64,000 bases of DNA from Pseudolabrys sp035718275 (GCA_035718275.1 DASTHI010000050.1:62001-126000); one strand, 5' to 3'; numbered from the stretch's first letter, positions 1 through 9,627 are shown. Translations and numbers: made by a program. Notes: generated by a model not told the origin, from the sequence alone.

Positions 1-1
1 T

Positions 2-3000
2 CGCCGGGTAATCAACCGGAACAACCGGCTGAAGCGGCTGATCGAACTGCGCGCTCCGGACATCATCATCCGCAACGAAAAGCGAATGCTTCAGGAAGCG
101 GTGGACGCCCTGTTCGACAACGGCCGCCGCGGACGCGTCATCACGGGTGCGAACAAGCGGCCGCTCAAGTCGCTCGCCGACATGCTCAAAGGCAAGCAGG
201 GTCGTTTCCGGCAGAACCTACTCGGCAAGCGCGTCGATTATTCCGGCCGCTCGGTTATCGTGGTCGGTCCGGAACTCAAACTACATCAGTGCGGGCTGCC
301 AAAGAAGATGGCGCTGGAGCTGTTCAAGCCGTTCATCTATTCGCGGCTTGACGCCAAGGGGCTGTCCACGACCGTGAAGCAGGCGAAAAAGCTCGTCGAG
401 AAGGAGAAGCCGGAGGTTTGGGACATCCTCGACGAGGTGATCCGAGAACATCCGGTGCTGTTGAACCGCGCGCCCACCTTGCATCGGCTCGGTATTCAGG
501 CGTTCGAGCCCGTGTTGATCGAAGGCAAGGCTATTCAGCTGCATCCTCTCGTTTGCGCCGCGTTCAATGCCGACTTCGACGGCGACCAGATGGCGGTTCA
601 CGTTCCGCTGTCGCTGGAAGCGCAGCTGGAAGCGCGTGTGTTGATGATGTCGACCAACAACATCCTGCATCCGGCGAACGGCTCACCGATCATCGTGCCG
701 TCACAGGATATCGTGCTCGGACTTTATTATCTTTCGCTAATGCGGGAAGGCGAGCCGGGTGAAGGCAAGGTGTTCGGCGACATGGCCGACATCGATCATG
801 CATTGCATGAGAAGGTCATCGGCCTGCACTCGAAGATCAAATACCGCTGGGAAGGCGTCGACGAGAAGGGTGAGCCGTTCAGAAAATGGTACGAGACGAC
901 TCCCGGTCGCGTGGTGCTCGGCAGCGTGCTCCCGAAGAACGCGAAAATTCCGTTCGATATCGTGAACCGCTTGATGACCAAGCGCGAGATTTCGTCGATG
1001 ATCGACACGGTCTACCGACATTGCGGGCAGAAAGAGACGGTAATCTTCTGCGACCGCATCATGTCGCTCGGTTTCTACCACGCGTTCAAGGCGGGAATCT
1101 CATTCGGCAAGGACGACATGGTGGTGCCGGCTTCGAAGTGGAAGACGGTCGAGGAGACGCGCGAGCTCGCGAAAGAGTTCGAGCAGCAATACAATGACGG
1201 CCTCATCACGCAGGGCGAGAAGTACAACAAGGTGGTCGATGCCTGGTCGAAGTGCACCGAGGCGATCGCCGAAGCGATGATGAAGGAGATCTCGTCGGCC
1301 AAGAAGGATGGCAACGGTCGCGAGGCGCAGGTCAATTCCATCTACATGATGGCGCATTCCGGCGCGCGCGGCTCGCCGGCGCAAATGCGCCAGCTTGCCG
1401 GCATGCGCGGTCTGATGGCCAAGCCCTCGGGTGAAATCATCGAGAGCCCGATCATTTCCAACTTCAAGGAAGGTCTTTCCGTGCTCGAGTACTTCAACTC
1501 GACGCATGGCGCTCGCAAGGGTCTTGCCGACACCGCGCTGAAGACCGCGAATTCCGGCTATCTGACGCGGCGCCTCGTCGACGTCGCGCAGGATTGCATC
1601 ATCACCGAGGAGGACTGCGGCACGAAAGCCGGCATCAAGGTGCGCGCCATCATCGATGCCGGGACCGTCGTCGCTTCGCTGGCGAGCCGTATCCTCGGCC
1701 GAACCACGGCGGAAGATGTGAAGGATCCCGCCAGTGGGAAGCTAATCGTTAAACGTGGCACGCTGCTGCAGGAGCCCGAGGTCGAGCAGATCACGAATGC
1801 GGGGGTGCAGGAACTGCGCATCCGCTCCGTATTGACTTGCGAGACCAAGAACGGCGTCTGTGGCGCCTGTTACGGACGCGATCTCGCGCGCGGCACACCA
1901 GTCAATATGGGCGAGGCAGTCGGCGTCATCGCAGCGCAGTCAATCGGCGAGCCGGGCACCCAGCTCACTATGCGCACCTTCCACATCGGCGGCGCGGCAC
2001 AGATCTCCGAGCAGTCCTTCATCGAATCGAATTTCGAGGGAAAGGTGAAGTTCAAGAGCAAGAACGTCGCCAAGAACTCGGATAACGAGGTCGTAGCAAT
2101 GGTCCGCAATATGGTGGTCGCGGTGGTCGATCCCGACGGCACCGAGCGCGCGCATCACCGTATTCCGTACGGTGCACGCTTGCGGGTCGAGGACGGCGAC
2201 AAGATCAAACGCGGGCAGCGGATTGCGGAGTGGGATCCCTACACGCGGCCGATTCTCACCGAAGTTGAGGGCACCGTCGAGTTCGAGGACCTGGTGGACG
2301 GGCTTTCGATGTCGGAGCAACTCGACGAATCAACCGGCATCGCCAAGCGCGTGGTGATCGACTGGCGAACCGGCTCGTCTCGCAACCAGCAGGATCTGCG
2401 GCCTGCCATCGTGATCAAGTCGGGCAACAAGATCCTCAAGCTCGCCCGCGGCGGCGAAGCGCGCTACCAGCTCGCGGTCGACGCGATCATCTCGGTTGAT
2501 CCGGGAAGTCACGTGAAGGCGGGAGATGTCATCGCGCGTATCCCGACCGAAAGCGCCAAGACGCGCGACATCACCGGTGGTCTGCCGCGGGTGGCGGAGC
2601 TGTTCGAGGCCCGGCGACCGAAGGAAGCTGCGATCATCGCGGAAATCGGCGGCACGGTACGCTTCGGCAAGGACTACAAGAACAAGCGCCGTATCACGAT
2701 TGAACCGGCCAGCAAGGGAGATGAGCCGAAGGAGTACCTGATCCCGAAGGGCAAACACATCCACCTTCAGGACGGCGACGTAATCGAAAAGGGCGACTAC
2801 ATCGTCGAGGGCAATCCTGCTCCGCATGACATCCTGGCGATCAAGGGCGTCGAGGAACTTGCCGCCTATCTGGTGAACGAAATTCAGGAGGTTTACCGGT
2901 TGCAGGGCGTCAATATCAACGACAAGCACATCGAGGTGATTGTCCGCCAGATGCTGCAGAAAGTTGAAATCGACGACTCCGGCGAGACTGAACTGTTGCA

Positions 3001-3388
3001 AGGCGAGCAGATCGACAAGATTGAACTCGACGAGATCAATGCTCGCGCCGAGGCCGAGGGAAAGAAAGGAGCCACGGGGCACCCGGTCCTGCTCGGGATC
3101 ACCAAGGCCAGCCTGCAGACTCGCTCGTTCATCTCTGCGGCGTCCTTCCAGGAGACCACGCGCGTACTCACCGAAGCGGCAGTCAATGGCAAAGCCGATA
3201 CGCTCGACGGACTCAAAGAAAACGTGATCGTTGGCCGGCTTATCCCGGCGGGCACCGGTGCGATGATGAATTCGCTCCGTGAGGTCGCCACCAAGCGCGA
3301 CGCCCTCATCCTGGAAGAGCGGGAGAAGGACGCGGCCAAGGCCGCCGCGAAGCAGGAGGAAACGCCAGCGCTTCCTGCCGCCGAATAG
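2..3388 (+). CDS. rpoC: DNA-directed RNA polymerase subunit beta' (5' truncated by window)
   Basis: Catalytic largest subunit of RNA polymerase. The reading frame is open from base 2, so the gene starts before the window; about 1128 residues are present and roughly the first 270 of a usual ~1400 are missing. The metal-binding catalytic motif NADFDGDQMAVH is at bases 566-601, preceded by the conserved GKQGRFRQNLLGKRVDYSGR region. A second zinc-site cluster, CETKNGVCGAC, lies near 1840-1870, and the trigger-loop/bridge region around 1330-1500 (AGMRGLMAKPSGEIIE) is intact. The C-terminus carries a short Ala/Lys/Glu tail. It is followed by a clear intrinsic terminator, so the gene closes the rpoBC operon. 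Identification is certain from direct sequence recognition. Confidence 0.99.
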   Translation, partial: RRVINRNNRLKRLIELRAPDIIIRNEKRMLQEAVDALFDNGRRGRVITGANKRPLKSLADMLKGKQGRFRQNLLGKRVDYSGRSVIVVGPELKLHQCGLPKKMALELFKPFIYSRLDAKGLSTTVKQAKKLVEKEKPEVWDILDEVIREHPVLLNRAPTLHRLGIQAFEPVLIEGKAIQLHPLVCAAFNADFDGDQMAVHVPLSLEAQLEARVLMMSTNNILHPANGSPIIVPSQDIVLGLYYLSLMREGEPGEGKVFGDMADIDHALHEKVIGLHSKIKYRWEGVDEKGEPFRKWYETTPGRVVLGSVLPKNAKIPFDIVNRLMTKREISSMIDTVYRHCGQKETVIFCDRIMSLGFYHAFKAGISFGKDDMVVPASKWKTVEETRELAKEFEQQYNDGLITQGEKYNKVVDAWSKCTEAIAEAMMKEISSAKKDGNGREAQVNSIYMMAHSGARGSPAQMRQLAGMRGLMAKPSGEIIESPIISNFKEGLSVLEYFNSTHGARKGLADTALKTANSGYLTRRLVDVAQDCIITEEDCGTKAGIKVRAIIDAGTVVASLASRILGRTTAEDVKDPASGKLIVKRGTLLQEPEVEQITNAGVQELRIRSVLTCETKNGVCGACYGRDLARGTPVNMGEAVGVIAAQSIGEPGTQLTMRTFHIGGAAQISEQSFIESNFEGKVKFKSKNVAKNSDNEVVAMVRNMVVAVVDPDGTERAHHRIPYGARLRVEDGDKIKRGQRIAEWDPYTRPILTEVEGTVEFEDLVDGLSMSEQLDESTGIAKRVVIDWRTGSSRNQQDLRPAIVIKSGNKILKLARGGEARYQLAVDAIISVDPGSHVKAGDVIARIPTESAKTRDITGGLPRVAELFEARRPKEAAIIAEIGGTVRFGKDYKNKRRITIEPASKGDEPKEYLIPKGKHIHLQDGDVIEKGDYIVEGNPAPHDILAIKGVEELAAYLVNEIQEVYRLQGVNINDKHIEVIVRQMLQKVEIDDSGETELLQGEQIDKIELDEINARAEAEGKKGATGHPVLLGITKASLQTRSFISAASFQETTRVLTEAAVNGKADTLDGLKENVIVGRLIPAGTGAMMNSLREVATKRDALILEEREKDAAKAAAKQEETPALPAAE

Positions 3389-3407
3389 AAAAAAAGCATA
3401 GCTGATC

Positions 3408-3443
3408 GAAAGGGCCGCCTGCGCAAGGCGGCCCTTTCATTTT
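3408..3443 (+). terminator. Intrinsic terminator after rpoC
   Basis: An inverted repeat, GAAAGGGCCGCCT / AGGCGGCCCTTTC, forms a GC-rich stem with a short loop (3408-3438) and is followed by a T-rich run (TCATTTT). It starts 20 bases after the rpoC stop and separates rpoBC transcription from the kinase gene that follows. Confidence 0.9.
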
Positions 3444-3476
3444 GGGTTCCGGTGCTCCTGATGGCAGAATGCACGG

Positions 3477-3508
3477 AACTCGCGTAGATTTACCGACTGT
3501 CGCGAGTT
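3477..3508 (+). promoter_or_regulatory. Dyad immediately upstream of the seven-GAF kinase ribosome binding site
   Basis: A perfect 8-base inverted repeat, AACTCGCG (3477-3484) and CGCGAGTT (3501-3508), is separated by 16 bases. It ends two bases before the strong Shine-Dalgarno AAGGGGG at 3511-3517. It could be a protein operator or, in RNA, a hairpin next to the ribosome binding site. Function is not shown by the sequence. Confidence 0.4.
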
Positions 3509-3521
3509 TCAAGGGGGCGAC

Positions 3522-6500
3522 ATGAGACGGCGTGCTACGGCGGGTAGGCCGGCCAGGGGCCGGCGTCGCCGCGTTTCGAAAAGGCGGAAGGATTCGAAGC
3601 CGGCGTCGCAGGGTGAAGGTCTGCGATCGCAACTCGATCTGTATGCCCACGAACTGCGTGAAACTCGCGAAGCGCAGTTGGCGACGACCGAACTGCTTAA
3701 GGTCGTCAGCCACTCTGCTTTTGATCTCCAGCCTGTCCTGGACAGTATCGTCGCCAGCGCGTTTCGGCTTTGCGCCGCCGATTTCGCTATCATGTTCAGG
3801 CAGGTGAATGGAAAGTATCACGTAGCGGCGTCAAAAAATGCCGACGAAGCGTTTTTGCAATTTGCGTCCAAGAATCCGATTGAGCCGGGGCGCGGCTCGT
3901 TGGTTGGGCGCACAGTGCTGGAAGGCAGGATCGTTCACATCCCGGATTGCCTCGCCGATCCCGAATACACCCTGGCCAAATGGCAGAAAGCGGGAAAATA
4001 CCGTACCGATCTTGGAGTGCCGCTTTTGCGCGACGGTATTCCGATTGGCGTGATTGCGCTGGGGCGCAAAAAAGTTAAGCCATTCACTGAAAGAGAAATA
4101 GCGCTGGTCGAGACGTTCGCTGCGCAAGCAGTCATTGCCATCGAGAATACGCGTCTGCTCAATGAAACTAAAGAAGCACTTGAGCAGCAGAAAGCCACCG
4201 CCAATGTGCTCAGTGTCATCAGTCGGTCGGCATTCGAATTACAGCCTGTCTTTGAAACCGTTGCCGAAAGCGCAGTGAGACTTTGTGGAGCCGACAGGGC
4301 CTTTATATTCCGTTTCGATGGGCAGCTGTTGCGGTCTGTTGTTTCGCATAACGCGCCGCCCGAACTGGAAACGTTCATCCGCCAAAATCCAATTTCTCCT
4401 GGACGCGAAAGTGGTGCCGCGCGCGCTGCACTCGAGCGCCGGACTGTTCACATTCCTGATGTCACGATCGATCCGGAATACACCTTCAAGTCGAAAGACG
4501 TGGCGCCGGTTCGGACCGTACTCGCTGTCCCGATCGTCAAAGGTGATGAGCTTCTCGGTGCTATTCTCACCTATCGCCTGGAGGTTCGGCCTTTTGCCGG
4601 CAAACAAATCCAACTTCTGGAATCCTTTGCCGATCAGGCGGCGATCGCAATTGAGAATGTGCAGCTCTTCGATGCCGAGCAGCGGCGCAGCGCCGAGCTT
4701 GCCGAGTCATTGTCGCAGCAGACTGCCACCGCGGATGTGCTCAAGGTTATCAGCCGGTCTACTTTCGATTTGCAGGCAGTGCTGGCCACATTGGTCGAAT
4801 CGGCGACGCACCTCTGCGAGGCCGATCATGCCTGGTTGTTCGAGCGCAAGGGCGATTTTTTGAGCTGGGTCGCCGGCTACGGCCATGCGGCCCATGAGAA
4901 CGCGCGCATCAGGGACTATTTCATAGAGCACAGGGTCGGCGTGGATCGCGGGAGCGTTACAGGGCGAGCTGTACTCGAGGGCAAAGTCGTTCACGTCCCC
5001 GACGTGCTTGCCGACCCGGAGTACAAATGGGGCGAAGCGCAAAAAATCGGCGGTTACCGCGCGGGGCTAGGGGCCCCGTTATTAAGCAAAGGAAATGTTG
5101 TTGGTGTCATTTTTGTAGGGAAAACTGCGCCGAAGCCGTACACCGAAAAACAAATCGAGCTGGTGACGACTTTTGGCGACCAGGCCATCATCGCGATCGA
5201 GAACACACGGCTGCTCAACGAGTTGCGCCAGCGCACAGACGAGCTAAGCGAGGCGCTGGAACAACAGACCGCAACCTCGGATGTGCTGAAGGTCATCAGC
5301 CGGTCTGCCTTTGATCTCAGCGCGGTTCTCAATACGTTGACTGAATCTGCCGCGAGACTATGCGATGCGGATATGGCGGGCATAGTGCGCCCCAAAGAAG
5401 GAGAGCACTACTGGGTCACAAGCGTCAATTTTCCGCCGGCGTTCATGGAATATGTCAAGACCCGCCCGATCCTGCGCGACCGCGGTTCGGTTGCTGGACG
5501 TGCATTGCTTGAGGGCCGCCTAGTTCACATCGGCGACGTCCTTGCGGACCCGGACTTCACTTTCAACGAGGCGCAGAGACGCGGGGGTTATCGAACGGTT
5601 CTTGCCATTCCGCTACTGCGCGAAGGAATATCGATTGGCGTGATCGTGCTCACTCGCAAGGCCGTCCGGCCCTTCACCGAGAAGCAAATCGAAGTCCTGA
5701 CAACTTTCGCCGATCAGGCCGTCATAGCAATCGAAAATGCGCGTCTTTTTGACGAAGTGCAGGCGCGAACGCGCGATCTTTCGGAGGCACTGGAACAACA
5801 GACGGCAACAGCGGAAGTGTTGAGCGTCATTTCCAGTTCGGTCACCGATGCTCAGCCTGTGTTCGAGATCATCGCAAAAAGCGCCGCCAGGGTCTGCAAT
5901 GCCCGTTTCTGCAACGTTTTTCGGTTTGATGGAGAACTGATTCATTTTGCCGCAACCCATGGTTATGAGGGCGAGACGATCGAGGCTCTCAAGCGGGCCT
6001 ATCCCATTGCGCCGGGGCGGAAAAGCGCCGCGGCGCGCGCCATCCTCAACGGTGTGGTCGAGCAAATTCCGGACATTGATGCTGACCCCGAATACGAGCA
6101 CGGCGCGACGGCACGGGAAGTGAACTTTCGGAGCATTGCGGCCGTGCCGATGTTGAAGAACGGCAAGCCCGTCGGGGCGATCGCTATTTCGCGACCTCAA
6201 GTCGGGCGTTTTCCAGAGCGGCAGATCGATCTCCTGAAAACTTTCGCCGATCAGGCGGTCATCGCCATCGAGAATGCGCGCCTGCTCAGCGAGTTGCGGG
6301 AGCGAACCGAGGATCTCTCTGAAGCACTGCAGCAACAAACAGCCACGGCTGACGTTCTCAAGGTCATCAGTCGCTCGACGTTCGATCTACGGGCGGTGCT
6401 CGAAACGTTGACGGAGTCAGCAGCGCGCCTCTGCGAGGCTGACATGGCCGCCATTATCCGCCAGAGAGACGACGGTTATTATTGGGCCGCGAGCTATGGC

Positions 6501-8225
6501 TATGCACCTGGGCTGAGCGATTATCTCAAAACGGTCCGCCTGGGACGTAATCGAGACAGCGTGGTTGGACGCGTGCTGATAGAGAGCAAGACCATTCACA
6601 TCCCCGATGTACTCGCCGATCCTGATTACAAGTTTTTCGATGTCCAAAAAATAGCGGGCTTCCGCACGATGCTCGGAGTTCCGCTTTTGCGTGAAGGAAC
6701 GCCGATCGGCATCGCGCTTTTGATGCGAAAAACCGTCCGACCTTTCAATGAGAGTCAGATTGACCTGGTTGAAACTTTTGCTGACCAGGCAGTCATCGCG
6801 ATCGAAAACGTTCGTCTGTTCGACGAAGTACAAGCTCGGACGGCCGAACTGGCGGACGCCCTACAACAGCAAACCGCTACAGCCGAGGTGCTTAAGGTCA
6901 TCAGCAGATCGGCTTTCGATCTAAACATGGTGCTGCAGACGCTTGTCGAAGCGGCTGCCAAGCTCTGTGAAGCTGACCAGGGCACTATTGCAAGGGAGCA
7001 AGCCGGAGCCTTCGTGCGCGCCGCGAGCTACGGCTTTTCGCGCGAATTTGTCGAACTCGTTAAAGAGTTGCCGGTCGCTTCTAACCGTGGCTCTGCAACC
7101 GGGCGTGCATTGTTGGATGGCCGCACCGTGCACATTGCGGACGTTCGGGCCGATCCCGACTACACCTTTTCTGAAGCGATAGAAAAAGGCGGATTCAAAA
7201 CAATTCTTGCGGTGCCGATGCTGCGCGAAGGAAAAGCGATCGGCGTTCTTGCTTTGACGCGAATCGAAATGAAGCCGTTCACGGACAAACAGATCGAGCT
7301 CGTTTCGATGTTTGCCGACCAGGCTGCGATTGCGATCGAGAATGTTCGTCTTTTCGAAAGCGTGCAGACCCGCACGCGCGAGTTGGCAAAGTCGCTCGAG
7401 GAACTGCGGACCGCTCAGGATCGACTCGTGCAAACCGAAAAACTCGCATCCCTCGGGCAATTGACTGCGGGGATTGCGCACGAAATCAAAAACCCTCTGA
7501 ATTTCGTCAACAATTTTTCAGCGGTGTCAGCGGAGTTGATTGGTGAATTGCAGGAGGCGCTGCAACGCGTTCATTTCGATCAGAAGACGAGTGGCGAAGT
7601 CGGAGAACTTATCGACATGCTGCGAGGCAATCTCGAAAAGGTCGTGCAGCATGGGAAGCGTGCCGATTCGATCGTCAAAAACATGCTGCTCCATTCCCGC
7701 CAGGGCTCAGGCGAACATCGCTTGACCGACATCAACAGCGTTGTCGAGGAGAGTCTCAATCTCGCATACCACGGAGCCCGAGCCGAGAGGCAAGGCTTTA
7801 ACATCAGCCTAAAGCGATCTTTCGATCCAAGCGCCGGCGAAGTCGATCTGTTTCCTCAGGAAATCACAAGGGTTCTTCTGAACGTGATTTCAAATGGTTT
7901 TTACGCGACAGCCAAGCGCAAGGCAGCAGAAAACGGAAGCAGCTATGAACCAACGCTTGCGGCCTCGACCAAAAACCTTGGCGACAGCGTGGAAATCAGG
8001 ATTCGCGACAACGGCACGGGCATTCCACCGGACGTGAAAGAAAGGATGTTTAATCCGTTCTTCACGACCAAACCTGCTGGGGAGGGTACGGGTCTTGGTC
8101 TCTCCATCAGTCACGACATCGTCGTCAAACAGCACTGCGGTTCGATCGAAGTCGATACCGCGCCCGGCGAATACACGGAATTTCGTATTGTGCTTCCGCG
8201 TAAAGGCGCAACGCTAGAAAAATAG
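3522..8225 (+). CDS. Giant cytosolic sensor histidine kinase with seven tandem GAF domains
   Basis: A 1567-residue kinase. After a basic N-terminus and a short coiled stretch come seven degenerate GAF domains, each opening with a form of VLKVISRSxFDL at about residues 57, 229, 405, 588, 765, 944 and 1122 (period ~177 residues). Each closes with a form of TFADQAVIAIENxRL followed by an EALEQQTAT linker. The transmitter follows: HisKA with H-box AGIAHEIKNPLNF (phospho-acceptor His1320) and HATPase_c with N-box (LLNVISNGFYA), DNGTGIP, FxTTKPAGEGTGLGL. No transmembrane segment or receiver is visible, so it should be cytosolic. GAF domains in known proteins bind cyclic nucleotides, haem, bilins or small ligands; no ligand can be assigned here. 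The start is fixed by AAGGGGG four bases before ATG. The partner regulator begins 10 bases downstream. Oddities are the number of GAF units and KQHCGS where KQHGG is usual. Confidence 0.95.
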   Translation: MRRRATAGRPARGRRRRVSKRRKDSKPASQGEGLRSQLDLYAHELRETREAQLATTELLKVVSHSAFDLQPVLDSIVASAFRLCAADFAIMFRQVNGKYHVAASKNADEAFLQFASKNPIEPGRGSLVGRTVLEGRIVHIPDCLADPEYTLAKWQKAGKYRTDLGVPLLRDGIPIGVIALGRKKVKPFTEREIALVETFAAQAVIAIENTRLLNETKEALEQQKATANVLSVISRSAFELQPVFETVAESAVRLCGADRAFIFRFDGQLLRSVVSHNAPPELETFIRQNPISPGRESGAARAALERRTVHIPDVTIDPEYTFKSKDVAPVRTVLAVPIVKGDELLGAILTYRLEVRPFAGKQIQLLESFADQAAIAIENVQLFDAEQRRSAELAESLSQQTATADVLKVISRSTFDLQAVLATLVESATHLCEADHAWLFERKGDFLSWVAGYGHAAHENARIRDYFIEHRVGVDRGSVTGRAVLEGKVVHVPDVLADPEYKWGEAQKIGGYRAGLGAPLLSKGNVVGVIFVGKTAPKPYTEKQIELVTTFGDQAIIAIENTRLLNELRQRTDELSEALEQQTATSDVLKVISRSAFDLSAVLNTLTESAARLCDADMAGIVRPKEGEHYWVTSVNFPPAFMEYVKTRPILRDRGSVAGRALLEGRLVHIGDVLADPDFTFNEAQRRGGYRTVLAIPLLREGISIGVIVLTRKAVRPFTEKQIEVLTTFADQAVIAIENARLFDEVQARTRDLSEALEQQTATAEVLSVISSSVTDAQPVFEIIAKSAARVCNARFCNVFRFDGELIHFAATHGYEGETIEALKRAYPIAPGRKSAAARAILNGVVEQIPDIDADPEYEHGATAREVNFRSIAAVPMLKNGKPVGAIAISRPQVGRFPERQIDLLKTFADQAVIAIENARLLSELRERTEDLSEALQQQTATADVLKVISRSTFDLRAVLETLTESAARLCEADMAAIIRQRDDGYYWAASYGYAPGLSDYLKTVRLGRNRDSVVGRVLIESKTIHIPDVLADPDYKFFDVQKIAGFRTMLGVPLLREGTPIGIALLMRKTVRPFNESQIDLVETFADQAVIAIENVRLFDEVQARTAELADALQQQTATAEVLKVISRSAFDLNMVLQTLVEAAAKLCEADQGTIAREQAGAFVRAASYGFSREFVELVKELPVASNRGSATGRALLDGRTVHIADVRADPDYTFSEAIEKGGFKTILAVPMLREGKAIGVLALTRIEMKPFTDKQIELVSMFADQAAIAIENVRLFESVQTRTRELAKSLEELRTAQDRLVQTEKLASLGQLTAGIAHEIKNPLNFVNNFSAVSAELIGELQEALQRVHFDQKTSGEVGELIDMLRGNLEKVVQHGKRADSIVKNMLLHSRQGSGEHRLTDINSVVEESLNLAYHGARAERQGFNISLKRSFDPSAGEVDLFPQEITRVLLNVISNGFYATAKRKAAENGSSYEPTLAASTKNLGDSVEIRIRDNGTGIPPDVKERMFNPFFTTKPAGEGTGLGLSISHDIVVKQHCGSIEVDTAPGEYTEFRIVLPRKGATLEK
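3690..7371 (+). repeat. Seven-fold degenerate internal tandem repeat encoding GAF domains
   Basis: Within the kinase gene a unit of about 510-545 bases is repeated seven times. Recurring words include forms of gtgctcaaggtcatcagccggtc at unit starts, gaacaacagac in the linkers and ttygccgatcaggcsgtcatcgc at unit ends. This is protein-level domain duplication with divergence, not a CRISPR or satellite array. Units 3, 4, 6 and 7 look most alike; 1, 2 and 5 carry a different start (SVIS or KVVS and DLQPV/DAQPV). Confidence 0.85.
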
Positions 8226-8235
8226 GGGGATCCGC

Positions 8236-8625
8236 GTGCAACTTCTTATTCTTGTGGTTGATGATGAACCGGACGTGGAAGCTCTGTTTCGACAGCACTT
8301 CCGGCGCGATCTTCGCGACGGACGCTTTCAAATGGAGTTCGCTCAATCGGCGCATGCGGCTTTGCAATGCATCGGGAATGCAGGTGCGGCTTCGCTCATA
8401 TTGATTCTGTCAGACATCAATATGCCCGGCATGAGCGGACTTGAGCTTCTGCCAAAAGCGAAAGCGGTTCGGCCGGATGTGCCAATCATTATGATCACCG
8501 CCTATGGCGATGCCGATACCAAGCGGAAGGCGTTGGAGAGTGGCGCCGATGCGCTCTTCACGAAGCCGATCGACTTCGTCGCTTTACGCAGCGAAATCGA
8601 CATGCGGGTGGAGGGAGCTGCGTGA
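8236..8625 (+). CDS. Single-domain response regulator (CheY-like receiver)
   Basis: A stand-alone receiver of 129 residues. Visible features are the acidic pocket VVDDEPD (Asp9/Asp10), phospho-acceptor Asp60 in LSDINMPGMSG, the Thr of MITAYG and the Lys of TKPID. There is no DNA-binding or other output domain, so it must act by protein contact or as a phosphate shuttle. The start is GTG with AGGGGGA upstream. It lies 10 bases after the seven-GAF kinase and is almost certainly its cognate partner, co-translated from the same transcript. The FTKPIDF ending resembles that of the receiver in the cyclase regulator downstream, suggesting common ancestry. Confidence 0.93.
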   Translation: MQLLILVVDDEPDVEALFRQHFRRDLRDGRFQMEFAQSAHAALQCIGNAGAASLILILSDINMPGMSGLELLPKAKAVRPDVPIIMITAYGDADTKRKALESGADALFTKPIDFVALRSEIDMRVEGAA

Positions 8626-8670
8626 AATCCGGCCCAAAGAGGATTTAGTTCGGAGCCTCGGAATGACTTC

Positions 8671-9627
8671 ATGAAACGGCGTGAATTCATCGTGGCACTT
8701 GGCGGGGCGGCGGTGTGGCCTCTGGTCGCTCACGCGCAGCATTCAAGAGTCGCCAAGCTCGGCGTGCTGTTGGTGGGAAACCGCGAGCCATTTTCCCGTC
8801 TGTTTTTGGATGGACTTCGCGACCTAGGCTACTTCGAGGGAAAAAACATACAGATTGAGTATCGCTCGGCAGCAGGAAACCTGAACCTTCTTCCCACCCT
8901 GGCTGCGGAGCTCGTCGGCCTTAGAGTCGACATTATCATCGCCTCCGAAACCCCCGCCGTGCAGGCGGCTAAGCGCGCGACATCCGAAATTCCGATCGTG
9001 ATGGCGCCATCAGGCGATCCCGTAGGAACAGGGCTTATTGTTAGTCTGTCCAGGCCGGGCGGAAACGTCACAGGGCTGTCCGCGGCAACTGCCGAGCTGG
9101 CGGGGAAAAGCCTTCAGCTCATCCGGGAAATACTTCCCGCAACGAGCCGTATCGCGGCGCTCGCCGACCCCGAAAATGCGTTTACTAGGTCGTTTCTAGG
9201 CCAGATCAATGCTGCTGCCAAAGGTACCGATCTGGAGGTCGAAACCGTCATGCTTCGAGCACTCGAAGATCACGAGCCTGTTTTCGCCCGATTGGCCGTT
9301 GCCGGAGTCAATGCGCTGGTTGTGCAGCCGACACTTCCGCGCGCGCCGATCATCGCGCTCGCGCAGAGATATCGTCTCGCGGCCGTCTCAGGCAACAGGG
9401 CCTTCGCCGATGCGGGAGGCCTGATGTCGTATGCCGGAAGTCTCGCCGACAGATATCGGAATGCCGCACCGTATGTTGACAAGATCCTCAAAGGCGCCAA
9501 GCCAGCCGATCTGCCGGTCCAACAACCAACGAAATTCGAGCTGGTCATCAATCTAAGGACCGCAAAGGCGCTAGGCATTAGCGTGCCATTCGCGATGCTC
9601 TCTCGTGCCGACGAGGTGATCGAGTGA
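8671..9627 (+). CDS. Periplasmic substrate-binding protein, PF04392 (ABC_sub_bind) family
   Basis: 318 residues. The N-terminus MKRREFIVALGGAAVWPLVAHAQ-type leader has a twin-arginine-like start, hydrophobic core and an AHA|Q cleavage region, so the product should be exported. The body shows the family pattern (GLRDLGYFEGKN, PIVMAPSGDPVGTGL, SRPGGNVTGLS, FELVINLRTAKALGI). Members of this family are associated with amino-acid or aromatic ligands, but many are orphans in Bradyrhizobium-like genomes. No permease or ATPase is encoded nearby. Its TGA overlaps the GTG start of the membrane kinase (GTGA at 9624-9627), so the two are translationally coupled. This suggests, as inference, that it presents a ligand to the kinase rather than feeding a transporter. 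Confidence 0.9.
   Translation: MKRREFIVALGGAAVWPLVAHAQHSRVAKLGVLLVGNREPFSRLFLDGLRDLGYFEGKNIQIEYRSAAGNLNLLPTLAAELVGLRVDIIIASETPAVQAAKRATSEIPIVMAPSGDPVGTGLIVSLSRPGGNVTGLSAATAELAGKSLQLIREILPATSRIAALADPENAFTRSFLGQINAAAKGTDLEVETVMLRALEDHEPVFARLAVAGVNALVVQPTLPRAPIIALAQRYRLAAVSGNRAFADAGGLMSYAGSLADRYRNAAPYVDKILKGAKPADLPVQQPTKFELVINLRTAKALGISVPFAMLSRADEVIE

Noticed and set aside
2330..3082. 250-codon minus-strand frame inside rpoC
   Set aside because: Antisense shadow of a certain gene with no family signal.
3690..7371. Tandem repeats that might suggest a CRISPR array
   Set aside because: Unit length (~530 bases), coding continuity and divergence show duplicated GAF domains. No short repeats with unique spacers exist in the window.
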